Below the pieces are notes generated by a model. The model saw only the letters and a program-made list of their open reading frames with translations, was not told where the DNA came from and searched no databases. Of a DNA stretch of 64,000 nucleotides, positions 22,595 through 33,984 are shown one piece after another (the stretch's first letter is position 1; the number at the start of each line of letters is the position of its first letter). A program made the position numbers and the translations under genes. The DNA is from Puccinia triticina (taxonomy: Eukaryota; Basidiomycota; Pucciniomycetes; Pucciniales; Pucciniaceae), in NCBI RefSeq assembly GCF_026914185.1, contig NC_070563.1, forward strand, positions 5,663,001 to 5,727,000, read 5' to 3'.

Positions 22595-23030
22595 CGTAAG
22601 CGTAGGGATTATTGGTGAAATCTAGCTCATCTAAAGATTTTGTGATGTTATACACTCAAACTCTTAGATCTTCTCAATATATCTATATATAATGTCAGCA
22701 GCCAAAACCACTCCTTCATTGACTGGTACTTGATAAGAGAAGACGTTCTGTCTTATAATCAAGTCGTATCTGAAACCGGTCAGGAACTTGAACTCTTCAA
22801 TAATCTGGTTGACATTGGCCATATGCTGAAGAATCCATTCCGCAAATTCAGGAAAGTTATACATGTCTCAGTACGTCACATGGAAGTTTCAATGGTTAGA
22901 AGTCCATTTCACAAATGTTTGAGTCCACTCATTTGGATACTCAAAACCAGTATAGTTTCCATTCTTTTCATCCAATCTTGATCTCTTATTGGTGTGAGCT
23001 TGAATTGCATCTTTGTCAGGCTTGGTGATT

Positions 23031-24240
23031 CCAAGACACGAAGTCCTCTAGCTACACGAGCGACTACGGCGAGTGAGCGCGTCGGTAGACGCGGTAGGAT
23101 GATGGTGTTAAAGTTTTTATATCCCTAATGGGATGTAACGGAGGGGCCGCGAGAGCAGCGGAATGGTTATGGTGCCCTCTGGGGCGGTTCTTACAGGGCC
23201 TGACGAGCAGGGGTAGTGGATCCTGTGTTGTCTGGGGTCCGACAAGCGGGGGTAGTTCGACAGATTCCCAAATAGATAGATAGGGAATAATTCCCAAGGT
23301 GATAAAGAGAAAAGAGACTGGACTTACTGAGAGTCCAGCGAGAAAAACAGTGAATCAAGAACGGTTCTAACACAAGCAGGACAGCGAACAGGTCGGCAAA
23401 CAATTGGTTGGCAAGGGTGTGCGCTGATGTGCGGTTTAAGACAGTTGACGATTCTGGGGAGCAAGAGTCCTCCAGAGCCCGTTCTTTTATGCGGTTCTGG
23501 CGAGCTCTTCGGCTTGGTAAACTCCTAGCTATCCTCCCGATACATCTCATCGGAGAGCATAGCAATTTTACTGCTCATGATACTCGTAGGACCCGTATCT
23601 CGTGGAGACGAGTCATAGGTAACGGGGCCTCTTTGCTGGTTCTACGGAACCTTCCTACTCAACCTGACGCTCCATCCATCCTCCGCTCTCGTGTAGAGGA
23701 TGGATAAATGTCGGTATACATGCGGCGAACTCCAGAACCTTTGGGATTTGGAGTTACCGTCTCTGAGGTGCTATGGCCATTGGAAACTCGTTTCCTTGGC
23801 GCTAACTTCCAGGCGGCTGTCTTCTTCACGTGATCAGGTACAGAAGTACTCTGTTTCGCGTGGCTTTTGTTGTTTAGCCGCCTACAGGCGGCGGTAGCTT
23901 CTACACAATCGAGTACTGTAGTACTCTGTGTTACATGGCTGATTTATTTTTGCTGCTACCCGGCGCAACCTGTTTCCAAGCTAACAGTGGCTGGATGCTG
24001 TAAACCACTTGGGTCTTCTAAGGAGGTCTTTCTCTACTTAGTTCCTTTTTTGTTACATGTATATTTTTATGATTTGCTGTACAATGAGGTTCTGGACCGC
24101 GCAGCGGTCTTTTTCGTGTCTAGCTTCTCTAGAAAGCTATTTGTTGTAAAAAAATGTTTAAACTAATCTAACCTGTGCGGAGGTCCGCGCTGCGGTCTAC
24201 TCTGCACCTAATTTACTGTGCTCTTGGCTGCGCTACCGGA
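23031..24240. other. Unassigned ~1.2 kb insertion in the gag-like region
   Basis: The gag-like frame stops near 24240 and resumes near 23030, so the sequence between is foreign. No transposase, LTR ends or target duplication could be fixed, and no ORF in it is recognisable. Confidence 0.4.
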
Positions 24241-24639
24241 GCTGCAGGCGGGGCTCTATTCTAGAATGGTAGCCCGGCTGACAATCTTCCTGCCAGTCTT
24301 TGTCAAAGATTGTCAAAGGGGTAGGACCCCAAAATTCTCTGATATTCTTATTGAAATACGGGGTGAAACCCACATTGAAATGCCTTGGGAGAGACCCTTT
24401 GATAAACACAATTTTTGTCTTCTCAGCCGCCCTTTTTGCAACGTCAAGCGCGGGGATGACGGCATCAGATGACTTCGCTCTCAAAATAGCTTTAGCTATA
24501 GGAGGGGCAAGAGAACCCGTTGTCAAAACAACTTCAGGCAACTTTTGCTAGCTTTTGCTTAGTCCCGGTAAGCAGAGTGTATAAGCCCATAAAGAACTCT
24601 GTGTTTTCCGCATCATTATTGTTGACGGCTTCTGTAACC

Positions 24640-25314
24640 AAGCTTAACAAAGCCTCACTGTAAGAGCCCCAAAGGGGCAGCCCCGCAGGGTCTCTGTCTC
24701 ACAGAGAGGCTTACCTGGAAAAACCTGTACCTGGCCTGAGAGCCCCAGGAATATCCGCCTGTATTAGGCTTTTTTTCACATTTTCCTTTTTTAAAAATCA
24801 ACTGTTCATCTGTTGAAGTCGCCCCTCGGGACTTAAGGAGTGCTCGGTATTGCGCTTCTTTTGATGCAATTTGAGCCTTGTAGCTCCCAATATAAGGCCT
24901 GATCCTCCCGGTTGAAATTTCCAATCATGGAGGAAAAGTGGCCGTGTAGGGAGTGAGATTTACTGTACAGAACTGTACAACTCTATTAGTCATCTCAAAG
25001 GATTCTCGGAAAGCGAGCTCCTTTGAGCCAATCTCCAGCTCATGGGAGGAGGGCAATGGTGGCAGGCCTACCACCAATTTGAAGAGGAGATGCAGGTCTT
25101 TCACCGGTTCAAGAGGCGGGCAACATGCCCTCTGGGAAGTGGGGGATTTGGGGGCACAAAGTTGGCCACCTGCAAAAAACACCAACTGCACGCGGGGCTC
25201 TCACGCCAGGAATCGTGGATTGCACGCAAGTCCCTCCCTGACGGGAGGTCGCACTTCGTGCGAGGCGCTTCGCGCCCCTGCCCCCCGGCAGGCGAGGGAC
25301 TTGTGCTAAGTTCG
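24640..25314. mobile_element. Mutator-like insertion carrying a captured coding fragment
   Basis: 675 bp with ends CAAGCTTAACAAAGCC / CTTGTGCTAAGTTCG and a 9 bp target TTCTGTAAC (24631-24639) / TTCCGTAAC (25315-25323), one mismatch. Excision restores the gag-like frame through VTEAVNN. A GC-rich hairpin lies at 25225-25305. On the minus strand, 25191-24700 is one reading frame (FEMTNRVVQFCTV ... IRPYIGSYKAQIASKEAQYR) broken by a single TGA near 24925; it resembles a piece of some protein gene, as in Pack-MULEs. Its source is unknown. Confidence 0.72.
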
Positions 25315-26714
25315 TTCCGTAACCTTCTCACATAATCGCTCCTTCTGAGTTTTGATATGCTTCGCACCTGCTGGAACCGTTACTATCGGTATGTTCGTAG
25401 AACTGGAGTCCGCTTCACCCTGAACCACAGTCAGCGTGTTCGGATCATTTACTTGAGGAACGGTTGACAAGATAGCTTTATAGATAGCTTTATATTTCGC
25501 AGCTACTGTTCCGACATCGTTTACTGCCTCCTCAACGGGACCTGGCACTTCTTCAATCAATAAAGATACAAAGGTAGGAGAATCAATGTCTAAACTTCAC
25601 AACTTGAAGGTAGATAATTATCGAGTTCGTATCTCAACTACTCAGAGATTGCTAACCTTTAAAGGCATCGCTATCTTCACTCTCGCTTCCGTCCCTTTCG
25701 ACTTCTAAACATTCACGACTCTTTTCCATACCTACCCAAAAAGTTCACCATAAACGTAACGTGGTGAGTAAACCAGCAACTTAGGTACTCCTTTCCAAAA
25801 AGAATCCAGAACTAACTACTTAAGTTTGGTACCGGTGCCGGTGATTTATCCCCTGCTCCTACTATATCGTTGGATATTCTCATCCTGGTTAAGGTACCAC
25901 CTTGTCCACCTTGTATCAAGTCGTCTTGTGTCTGCGCGTTCTTTGCTAATCTTCGTGTCGCTCTCTTGACCATTTCTTCAACCATTTCAAAAATTGTAAA
26001 TCGGCTATAAAGCTATGTAGATATCAGGGAAAACGGAATCGACGTTTGAAATCTAAAAGTAACTAAGTGTGCGAGAGAAGGCGGACAAAGCGGTATGCGC
26101 GATGGTGGAGTTGGGAATGCGGATACTGGAGTGGGGAGTAGGTCACGATGGGGGACTCCGGTGAGGCGAGGGAGCTTCAGGATCTTAAGTGGCGGCAAGG
26201 ATCCTGCTAAACTGTGCTCGATCTCAGACTTAGACTAGTCATCCCCTGAGCCCCCCGGTCCAGCCCAGTTCCACACGCTCGCGTGCTTGGACCTTGCTGA
26301 CCTCCCCTGACAGTCCGGGCATCTCCCATGAATACAAATAGATTAACAATGTTGAGCACCAGAATTTTTGCCACACAATTGTCTGGACTATCAATCATTT
26401 CATAGAATGGGTGCTGAATGACTAGCTTATATATCAGCTCTTTCATATCTTCTTCATCCAACTCAGGGCACCTATTGGAAACTGGCTGATTTCCAGTTCT
26501 GGAAAGATTTGACTCATTGGATTGATGAAATGAAATGAGTTTATTGATTTATTTTTGGAATGAGAATGATCTTTCAAAGACTTGAATTTTTTTATCAAGT
26601 GTGGTGCTTGATGGAATGTCTCCTCTTTTTTTTAACCTTTTGAAAAGGAAAACAAAGTTGATTATATTTTCTTCTTGTTTCTTCAGAACTTTTCATCCAT
26701 CAAGGAAATAGAAG

Positions 26715-29700
26715 CAACGGTGCAACAATTACATTACATGTAATTGTAATTTTGTGTAACGTCACCATCTTTGCCGCCATTACAGTGTACTTGTATCGTA
26801 ATTATTTCTTGATACACTACACTGTGATGCCTAGGTATTGTATTGGCAGCCTGTTACAATACAGATACCCTGTAGACAATGTATCAAGTACGCCAATGCA
26901 ATACAAACCAATTACCAATACATCTTGGTATGTACTCAATTCCAACCTGTGGCGCCGCCAATCATGACATCATCCACAAAGCCTTGCCCCTTAACTCCGG
27001 AATTGCTCTCTGTCTCAGCCTTCAAGTCCAACTCCTCCTGACCATCATCCCTCCAATTCCTCCTGACCATCACCCCTCCAAACCCTTGCTTCTTGGCTGG
27101 CATCCTTTGGCCGCCAATTCTTGATGCCCCCTGCATGAGAATGTGATGGCTTCTTTGACTGACACACCCAACCCTTCCGGTACACTTCCCTCACAGTCGC
27201 AGAACCCAAAAATGGCCCCCAATGTTCCTTCGCGGCCTTGATCCCGGCAATCTAACCGTATTGTTACTCCAGTCAAAACACATGCCAATTATGTTCAAAC
27301 TAGTTGTGATACTCGTCAATCTCTAACCCGCAACAACCAGTCTGAAACCTCCAACGATGAAGAATCTTCACATTGAGCCCCCAAAAAAAACCAATCAACC
27401 AGCAAAAAAAAGAGCCAGCCACAACTATCAAAATCTTCAAAGGCTGGTCCGAGTTTGACTTCAAAACAAAAGAGAACACCGGTCTTGAAGAAGAGGAAGC
27501 AAAACCTAGCAGCTGATGAGTCTGAAGATCACTCCAAATCTTCTGAGGATAAGGAGGACGACTGCAAATCAGACTTAGATGAGGTAACTGCAGCCATGAA
27601 TCTTCCCCAGGACTCGGATAATGAGAACGCGAAGATGAAGAAGAAAGTTAGAGGCCCTGCATTGACCCAGCACGACGCAATTGAGTGGTATTTTGAACCT
27701 CCAGTTTATGGTGAAGGCGAAGTGAGTTGAATTTATTTGTGATATGTTGAGAATACCTTGATAATCTGAGCTTATTATTGAAATTTTTCTCATTATAATC
27801 TTCAGACAACAGGACCAAAGCTATTCTATCGATGCAAATGGTGTACTAAATTATACAAAAGGGGGAAAGATACTTGCTCAAACCTTGTGAAGCATTGAGA
27901 TGGAGACTCGGGGCGGATGCCTTGCAGAGGTAGGAAAGATGTGATCAATGACAGAGCAAACTTGCCGGTTACGGTGAAAGACAAGGAGGCTGCAAAGTTG
28001 AAAGCTGCTCCGGCAAGCAAGTTTCTACTCGGTGGCTTGTTTGACAACAGGAGCCTCAACCAACTTCTTGTCATGTGGATCATTCAGTCTGCTCTTCCTT
28101 GGACCCGAATCCAGGATTTTCTGCTTGGAGTGGCTTTCAACTATGCTCGGCAGGGAATCAGGATCTATTCTCACACCTGGGCTGCAACCAAAGCTCATCG
28201 TCTGTACATCAGCTTGCAGGAGAAGGTTTTGAATACCCTGAGAGTCAGTCATTTCTTTGTTTTTTCTCTCTTAAATTGAAATGACCAGAAGCTGACCTGA
28301 TTAGTCAAAACTAGTTAAACAAATCTAAAATAACACTCATCCATGATGTATGGACGACAAAAGGTAATCACCATGCGTTCATGGGGATAGCTGCGGCCTA
28401 CATCTCCGACGACTGGATATTTAAGTTATGCCACTTGGGCATGAAGTATATTTTGTGGACTCACAAGGGCAAGTACCTTGCAGTGCCCTTTGCAAACATC
28501 ATTACCAAATCGTCCCTTCATGAAAAGATAAGTCTTTTTGATTGATTTTTTCATTACCACTTTCCTATCCGCATGAATGTCTTCATAACTGATGAAAATA
28601 ATCTAATACGTTCTTGCTCAGACTACAGATTCTGGTTCAAATAACGGCACGATGACTTCCAAGGTTGACCGGCTAGTTGGGAAAAAAACTTGCTTCAATC
28701 TGAACCTTTCCCAAAATCGCATCAAGTGTTTCTGCCACAAAGTTGCCTTAATTCTCAGCGCAGGCCTCAAGGAGATTGAAATGGCTTTGGAAGGTTTGAC
28801 TCGAGATAAAGAAAGCACTCTAGGCTTTGTACCCGAGCTTACATCAATATCAGAAGAATCCAAAGATCAAAATGATTCAAGCAAGCAACCTGCAACATTT
28901 GAATCTGACGATGAGCTCATAGAATCTAGCAGCAATGAGTCTGAAATAGCACTTGTTCACATAGAAGCAGAAAGCAACCCAGCGGCCAAACGTAAAAAAC
29001 CAAACATGATCTCTTCAGTATTGAAAAAGGTGATTTTTTGTTATTGTCATGGTAATACTCCAACGCAAATGAGCTCTGAACTTGAATTTTTTTTCTGTCA
29101 CTAAAACATAGGTCGATTATGTGATTCAGCGAATCACTTCTTCAGCAGCTAGACGTTCTGAATTCAATATCTGGGCCGAGAAACTCGAATACAACGGTCC
29201 AAGCCTCATTGCTGGATACGGAATACGTTGGAATATCAAGTGGCAAAGCCGGGACCGCGCATATCAGGCTCAAACCATCATCAACAAACTCATTGAAAAT
29301 GAAAAAGACCGCCAAGAACGTGATGGCGGGAAAAATTTCTACCAAGAGTATGTGATATATCGGGGTGACTGGGAAATTGTGAAGAAGCTGAATGATATTC
29401 TTGGTGTAAGTTTGCCATCAACCCGGCTAATCTCGATGTTTCTTTGTTGATCAACTCAATTTTACTAGGAATTCTACTTCATAACAAAGAAGATGGAGGG
29501 AGATCGTTCCTCTGCCTGTCTGATGATTGCCGAGTACCTGAACATAATCAACTTCCTCAGAGATCGAATTGAATTAACAAGGGAAGTTGAATTCCAAACT
29601 ATGATGCGTAAGATGATACTGAAGACCGAGACATATCTTGACGAGGCATTGGATTGCGATGCTATACTCCTTGCAACCATCTTAAACCCAGCATATTGTT

Positions 29701-31477
29701 TATTGATCTTCAAGGCCTGGTTCAAGGAACACCATACTTACACTGAATCATTACTTCAATCTGAATACTGTGAACGAAAGAAAGAACTAGATACAAATCA
29801 AAGCTCAAAAGATAAATCTCCGCCACTTGACCGTCAACCATCATCAAAACACCATTGCCAGGCTCTTGATGACTTTGAATTTTTCCCTGAAACAAACAAA
29901 GCCCCGATTGTTGAAGAACTTGTGGATTACATTGGAGGTAAATACAAGTTGCCTGCAGCAAAAGCAGACAAAGCCTTGAACTGGTGGCAGGTATGTTGTG
30001 CATTCTTTTTTTTATATCATTGACCTATAGAAATAATTCATTGAAGTGGTTTGAATTTCTTCCAGGACCATGAGGCAAAGTTCCCAGTCTTGGCCACAAT
30101 TGTCCGGGATTACTTGGCTTGTTGTGCAACCTCGGCAAGTGTGGAACGTTGTTTCTCTGCTGCGGCTGATGTGTGTGGACGTGATTGCGGCAGCTTATCC
30201 GCTAGAACAATCGAACAATGTGTTAGCTCAAATCAGTGGCTACGTCAAGGTTTCGAGGCCAATGGAGACTTTGAAGATGCCCAAGTCTTGGTTTCTTGAG
30301 CTCTTCAGTTCCAAGAAGAGAATAATAAGAAGCAGAGTTGTGAGAAAGATTCCAAGCCCACAGAAGCTGAGACTTAGATCATCGGGTATCAGGAGTTTCT
30401 TTTCTTTGATTCTAATTAAAATGCATGTTTATCGCCCTCCCCTCAATCAATCATGCAACTGTTATGCTACATTAGCAAAAAATATCCTAACTTGGCGTTT
30501 TTTAGCACCCTTAAGCTACCCTTTTTTCTATTGTCTTGTGTATTACAGCTACAGCTAATACAAATCTCAAAATATATCCGTGTATTTTAATCGCTAGAAT
30601 TATCCTTTTTTAGCAGCTATTTGCTAGGCTTCAGCTTTTTCTAGCATTGCTAAGCTATTTCAGCGACTTATTTAGCGGTAATTATTGCTAATTTAGTCAC
30701 TATGTTACAGGTAAATCTCATGTGATATAGGTCTTTAATGGGAATTGAACTCTTGACCTGATGAGTACCTATATCTATTCAAAAATGAGGGCTTGTATCA
30801 AAGGTGACATGTGTGGTCAGTTGTGACAAAACTTGTCTTCCTGCTGTACACAATCTTGACTAGACTCTGCTCAGTTGCATGGGAATCTGGAGATGTGTAA
30901 TAGTCCCACTCAGCTCGTCAGCTGGGTATAATTTATTTTTGCACATGTAACTATTTCATTAGCACATGAGGCAACTAGGGCGCTAAACTACAGCTAAGTT
31001 TAGCTTTAGCGATGTCAGGAAGCTAAACTGCATTGGGAATGAAAGCATTGTAGCAAGCGCCACAATAGGCTACCTGCTAAGTGTAGTGCTGTTCAGCTAG
31101 CGCTAATGCTAACAGCTGGGATTATTAGCGGGGACCATTAAGCTAATTTATTAGCGCTGCTAATTACTTTTAGCGTAATAGTTGCACCGTTGCCTCAATC
31201 ATCTCTTAACCCCCAATTCCCCTAACAGGCTAGGAGTATATTTGTAAGCTTAAAAAAATGGTCTAAAATTACCCCAGATACAGTGTTGGTATTGTATTGG
31301 GTACCCAATACAATACATCTGTAATCAAATATTTGTATCATGTAATTAATACTTTGTAACTGTATCGTATTGGACCACCAATACAATACAAGTGATCTTA
31401 AATTACATGTAATGGTCAGAGATTACAATACAGTTACAGGCCAATAAATTACGTGTAACGTAATTGTTTCACTGTTG
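26715..31477 (+). mobile_element. hAT transposon 2, 4.8 kb, with 7 bp target duplication
   Basis: Ends CAACGGTGCAACAATTAC and the complement of CAACAGTGAAACAATTAC. Target ATAGAAG at 26708-26714 and 31478-31484. The subterminal zones (26720-26930, 31270-31460) are rich in TGTATTG/CAATACA and TTACATGTAA motifs. From 30430 to 31200 it has TAGC-rich sequence. The host is copy B of the secreted-protein family. Confidence 0.86.
26965..30299 (+). pseudogene. hAT transposase 2, inactivated
   Basis: Lys/Ser/Asp-rich N-terminal region to about 27720; BED finger (YRCKWCTKLYKRGKDTCSNL VKH, 27825-27895) followed by TGA at 27896-27898; LPWTRIQDFLLGVAFNYA (28095-28150); HDVWTTKGNHHAFMG (~28345-28390) with the first catalytic Asp; TTDSGSNNGTM (~28625) with the second; ICHKVAL-type CFCHKVALILSAGLKEI; IWAEKLEYNGPSLIAGYG (29170-29220); and the dimerisation segment RDYLACCATSASVERCFSAA (30105-30165) with the catalytic-type Glu. 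Introns are 60-110 bp. It is about as long as hAT 1 and the two are clearly paralogous, though diverged. The exact start is uncertain. Confidence 0.82.
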
Positions 31478-31949
31478 ATAGAAGCATCAAATAATTATGA
31501 TCCAAGAATCAGAAAGATGAAGTATCAGCTCATGATTGTAGAAATAAAGTTTAGGAAATCATACCATTACCTTTCACAAATTTATGAAAACTTGGCCAGT
31601 ACCAATTCTCAGTCAACTTTTGTGTGTGAGTCCAATTGAGGTGTGTAGGAGCCATTTAACTTGGAGAAAGTTCTTTGGGCATAGTTTACAAACTGTACCA
31701 CTGTTTCCTCATCAAGAAATATTGATCTAGTTGCCTGATCACTAATGAATCCATTTTCAACCAAGAAATCAACTATCTTGAACACATACTCCCATGCTGC
31801 AAGGGTATCAATTTTTTTCGTCAGATCATCATCTTCAAATAGAATGTTGAACTTTGACTATCTTCTTGATTCCTTTAAATATTGACAGGGAAAGATTATC
31901 TACTATCAATTCCTCAATTCCCTCAATGAAGGGTGATAATTGGACTTCA

Positions 31950-32175
31950 TCAGAAGATTTCTTCAAATCCTTGGATATAACGTTCCAATCCTTTGATATA
32001 CCATTTAGATCCTTGGATATACCATTCAGATCCTTGGATGAAACTTTCAAATCCTTCAATGAACCTTTCAAATCAATTGATGAACCTTCCAAATCCTTTG
32101 ATAAACCTTCCAAATCCTGGGATGAACCTTCCAAATCCTTGGATGAACCTTCCAAATCCTTGTATGAGCCAAAAA
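31950..32175 (-). repeat. 21 bp tandem repeat encoding heptads in copy B
   Basis: Ten tandem 21 bp units encode KDLEGSS, KDLNGIS and similar heptads. The same place in copy A has about three units and copy C has about one, so the tract changes length between paralogues. The leucine spacing suits a coiled coil. Confidence 0.85.
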
Positions 32176-32223
32176 TTATATCCAACATGGTACAGCTTGT
32201 GTCGGGATTTCCTAGCTGCAAGA

Positions 32224-33157
32224 TGTCAGCCTTAGAGTCAACTCAGCTGACCTAAAGTCTGCCTTTATATACTTTTTACATATGAATTACTTCATATCTT
32301 TTTCATCTTATGGGATAACCTTGTTTTGACTTTATATTCTGTTTCCTCATGCAATTTTAACCCTAGTTACAACTTACCAATTCTTTGTAACTACACTCCT
32401 TCCCTGAGTTATTGAGTTGTGGCGCGCATGCGCAGTTGTGACGTGTCAGCGCTACCAGGCGCGCCAAACCACATGTACATATGTAAATTACATAAGCAAA
32501 CTGTGAAAATTTTTGTAGTCTGGATCCCCCTTGCCTGAGGCGGATACACAGACTTCAGCACACCAGAACCACACCCCAGATAACCCCAGGATCACCACCA
32601 AAGAGTTTACAACACTCCCAGTATACCTACCGTCACAGGCGCCTAGGATATTGACAGTAAGTAACCTCTTTCACTGAACCTTGATTATTTCAGAGGTACA
32701 ACTCTGTGTTTTGCTTGATCTGCTCTTTTCTGTTGGCCTTTGCCTCATTCTTGATCACAGGGCTGTCCCTCTTTAACTGCATTCTTTTTCTGTGGTTTTT
32801 GTAAGAAACAAACCACATAGGTTTCCCTTTAAAGAACCTTGACTATCCAGAAGGAAGCTAAAAAATTGTGGCTGGATTAAACTTATTTAATCCAGGATCC
32901 CTCCACGTTTCTTTGGTGAGAGGAGGCTGTAGCACTCTCTAGCACAGCTTGGCAGCACTCTTCTGAAGAGTTAGAATTGCCAGTGGACGTGCATTCCCAC
33001 CAGAATAACCTTGAATATCTGCTTATCTTGATCCTGCTCAGTTTCTCTCTCTTGTTCTATCTCTCTTTTATATTTCCATTTTCTTTATCCAAAGAAATAC
33101 AAATATTCCCCCATTCTTTCTTGTGTCCTGCTGTCACTATAGAGACTCAGGCTCACA
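32224..33157 (+). mobile_element. Solo LTR, copy 2
   Basis: TGTCAGCC...GGCTCACA, 934 bp, target CAAGA at 32219-32223 and 33158-33162. Closing the gap gives CTGCAAGAGCTTT, the sequence found uninterrupted in copies A and C of the secreted-protein family. Confidence 0.92.
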
Positions 33158-33984
33158 CAAGAGCTTTATTGTTTTAAGTCTTTCAATATCTTTTTCTGAT
33201 TGCTCCAATAGTTTCATCACCTCGGACAGTTCTTCACAGTAAATCTTTTTCTACTTCTTTGTTTTTGAAAGCCAATTCAACTGTCTCCTGAGTTCTTGTT
33301 GGTATTTCTTCAAATCTGTTGAATACTTTTCAATCAGTGTGACTTGATCTGTGAATCAGAATAATATTGCATCAGGATTAACTAAATAGCAAAAAATCTG
33401 AATAACTCAAAGAAATTGGTAGAAAAGAACTTGCCTTGGTTTAAATCCCAATTATCTCTTAACTCTAAGGTCTCAAAATTTGTATATGATCAGACTAAGT
33501 CCAAAATCAGGAATCTTTCATGGGCTTGGGGAAGAACTGACTTTGGGCATTAGGTGTAAGGTCCTCAAGCTGGATATTCTTTCTGGCCAGTAAGATTTTT
33601 AGTGAAAACCAATTTTCTTTGGTTTTTCTTTCCTCAACGGATTTAAGTGCTGGAAGTATAGTGTTTGAAGATGTAATCAGTAAGAATAAGCAAGTGAAGT
33701 TTGGAGAAATAATATGTATATGCAGTTCAAGAAAACGCATGCTTACCGCGGAGTGAACTAGGAGTGAACTAGGAGTCCTCTTGACCCCATCACTTGCAAA
33801 AATTGGACTTTTAGCTGTGTGGAGTACACTTAAGCCAGTTTGTAGTAAAGCTGAGCAGAATATGAGAAGAATAAATGGCAATCCAATCATGATCAAAGTG
33901 ACAATTTTATTCTCAAGAGCAAAAAGTAGTTTTTGTGATGTGAGGAAAAATAACTTTCTGGGGGATGCAAGTGAGAAAAGCATT

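Larger units (their letters stand above)
22640..25560 (-). pseudogene. DIRS-like gag-type ORF, interrupted twice
   Basis: Pieces in minus-strand order: 25560-25324 (MIEEVPGPVEEAVNDVGTVA ... LCEKVTE); after a 9 bp-duplication insertion, AVNNNDAENTEFFMGLYTLL (24630-24540); KRAAEKTKIVFIKGSLPRHF and GFTPYFNKNIREFWG (24541-24233); after a 1.2 kb insertion, CLGITKPDKDAIQAHTNKR ... FEYPNEWTQTFVKW (23030-22880); then FPEFAEWILQHMANVNQI and FRYDLIIRQNVFSYQVP (22864-22664) and DFTNNPYAYGGKKYG. At least two stops (near 22885-22860) and one frameshift (~24540) are present. The assignment rests on its position upstream of the reverse transcriptase; no gag motif is recognised. Confidence 0.6.
16500..26330 (-). 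mobile_element. DIRS-like tyrosine-recombinase retroelement, defective, with nested insertions
   Basis: The minus strand carries a gag-like region (25560-22640), the C-terminal part of a reverse transcriptase (22594-22319) and RNase H (about 21700-21159), in the order expected for DIRS/Ngaro-type elements. A ~90 bp sequence (CAGCCCAGTTCCACACGC ...) occurs in direct orientation at both margins, 16525-16615 and 26245-26330, and may be the terminal repeat. The tyrosine recombinase expected beyond RNase H was not found, and the N-terminal part of the reverse transcriptase is missing. Nested inside are an hAT (17090-21123), an hAT-like MITE (21739-22194), an unassigned 1.2 kb insert and a Mutator-like element (24640-25314). 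The right margin cuts into a copy of the secreted-protein family. Outer limits are approximate. Confidence 0.7.
26331..33890 (-). pseudogene. Secreted-protein family copy B, shredded by transposons
   Basis: Exon 1 starts at 33890 with a signal peptide (MIGLPFILLIFCSALLQTGL). Exon 2 follows (NWFSLKILLARKNIQLEDL, to about 33540), then the short NWDLNQ exon near 33440 and the next exon from about 33350. A solo LTR (32224-33157) interrupts this exon, which resumes at 32223 with LQLGNPDTSCTMLDIIFGS, then continues to about 31500. hAT 2 (26715-31477) splits the gene again; it resumes at 26714-26331 with KLVIQHPFYEMID and VLNIVNLFVFM, and is cut off by the DIRS-like element. The 3' exons are absent. 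Compared with copies A and C it has ten SKDLEGS-type heptads (31950-32175) and small frameshifts. Confidence 0.78.

Noticed and set aside
23031..24240. Solo LTR interpretation of the insert in the gag-like region
   Set aside because: No TG...CA ends with a 5 bp duplication could be found at the breakpoints; left unassigned.
30735..30800. tRNA-like B box (AGTTCAATTCC, minus strand) in hAT 2
   Set aside because: No matching A box at the right distance and no cloverleaf pairing.
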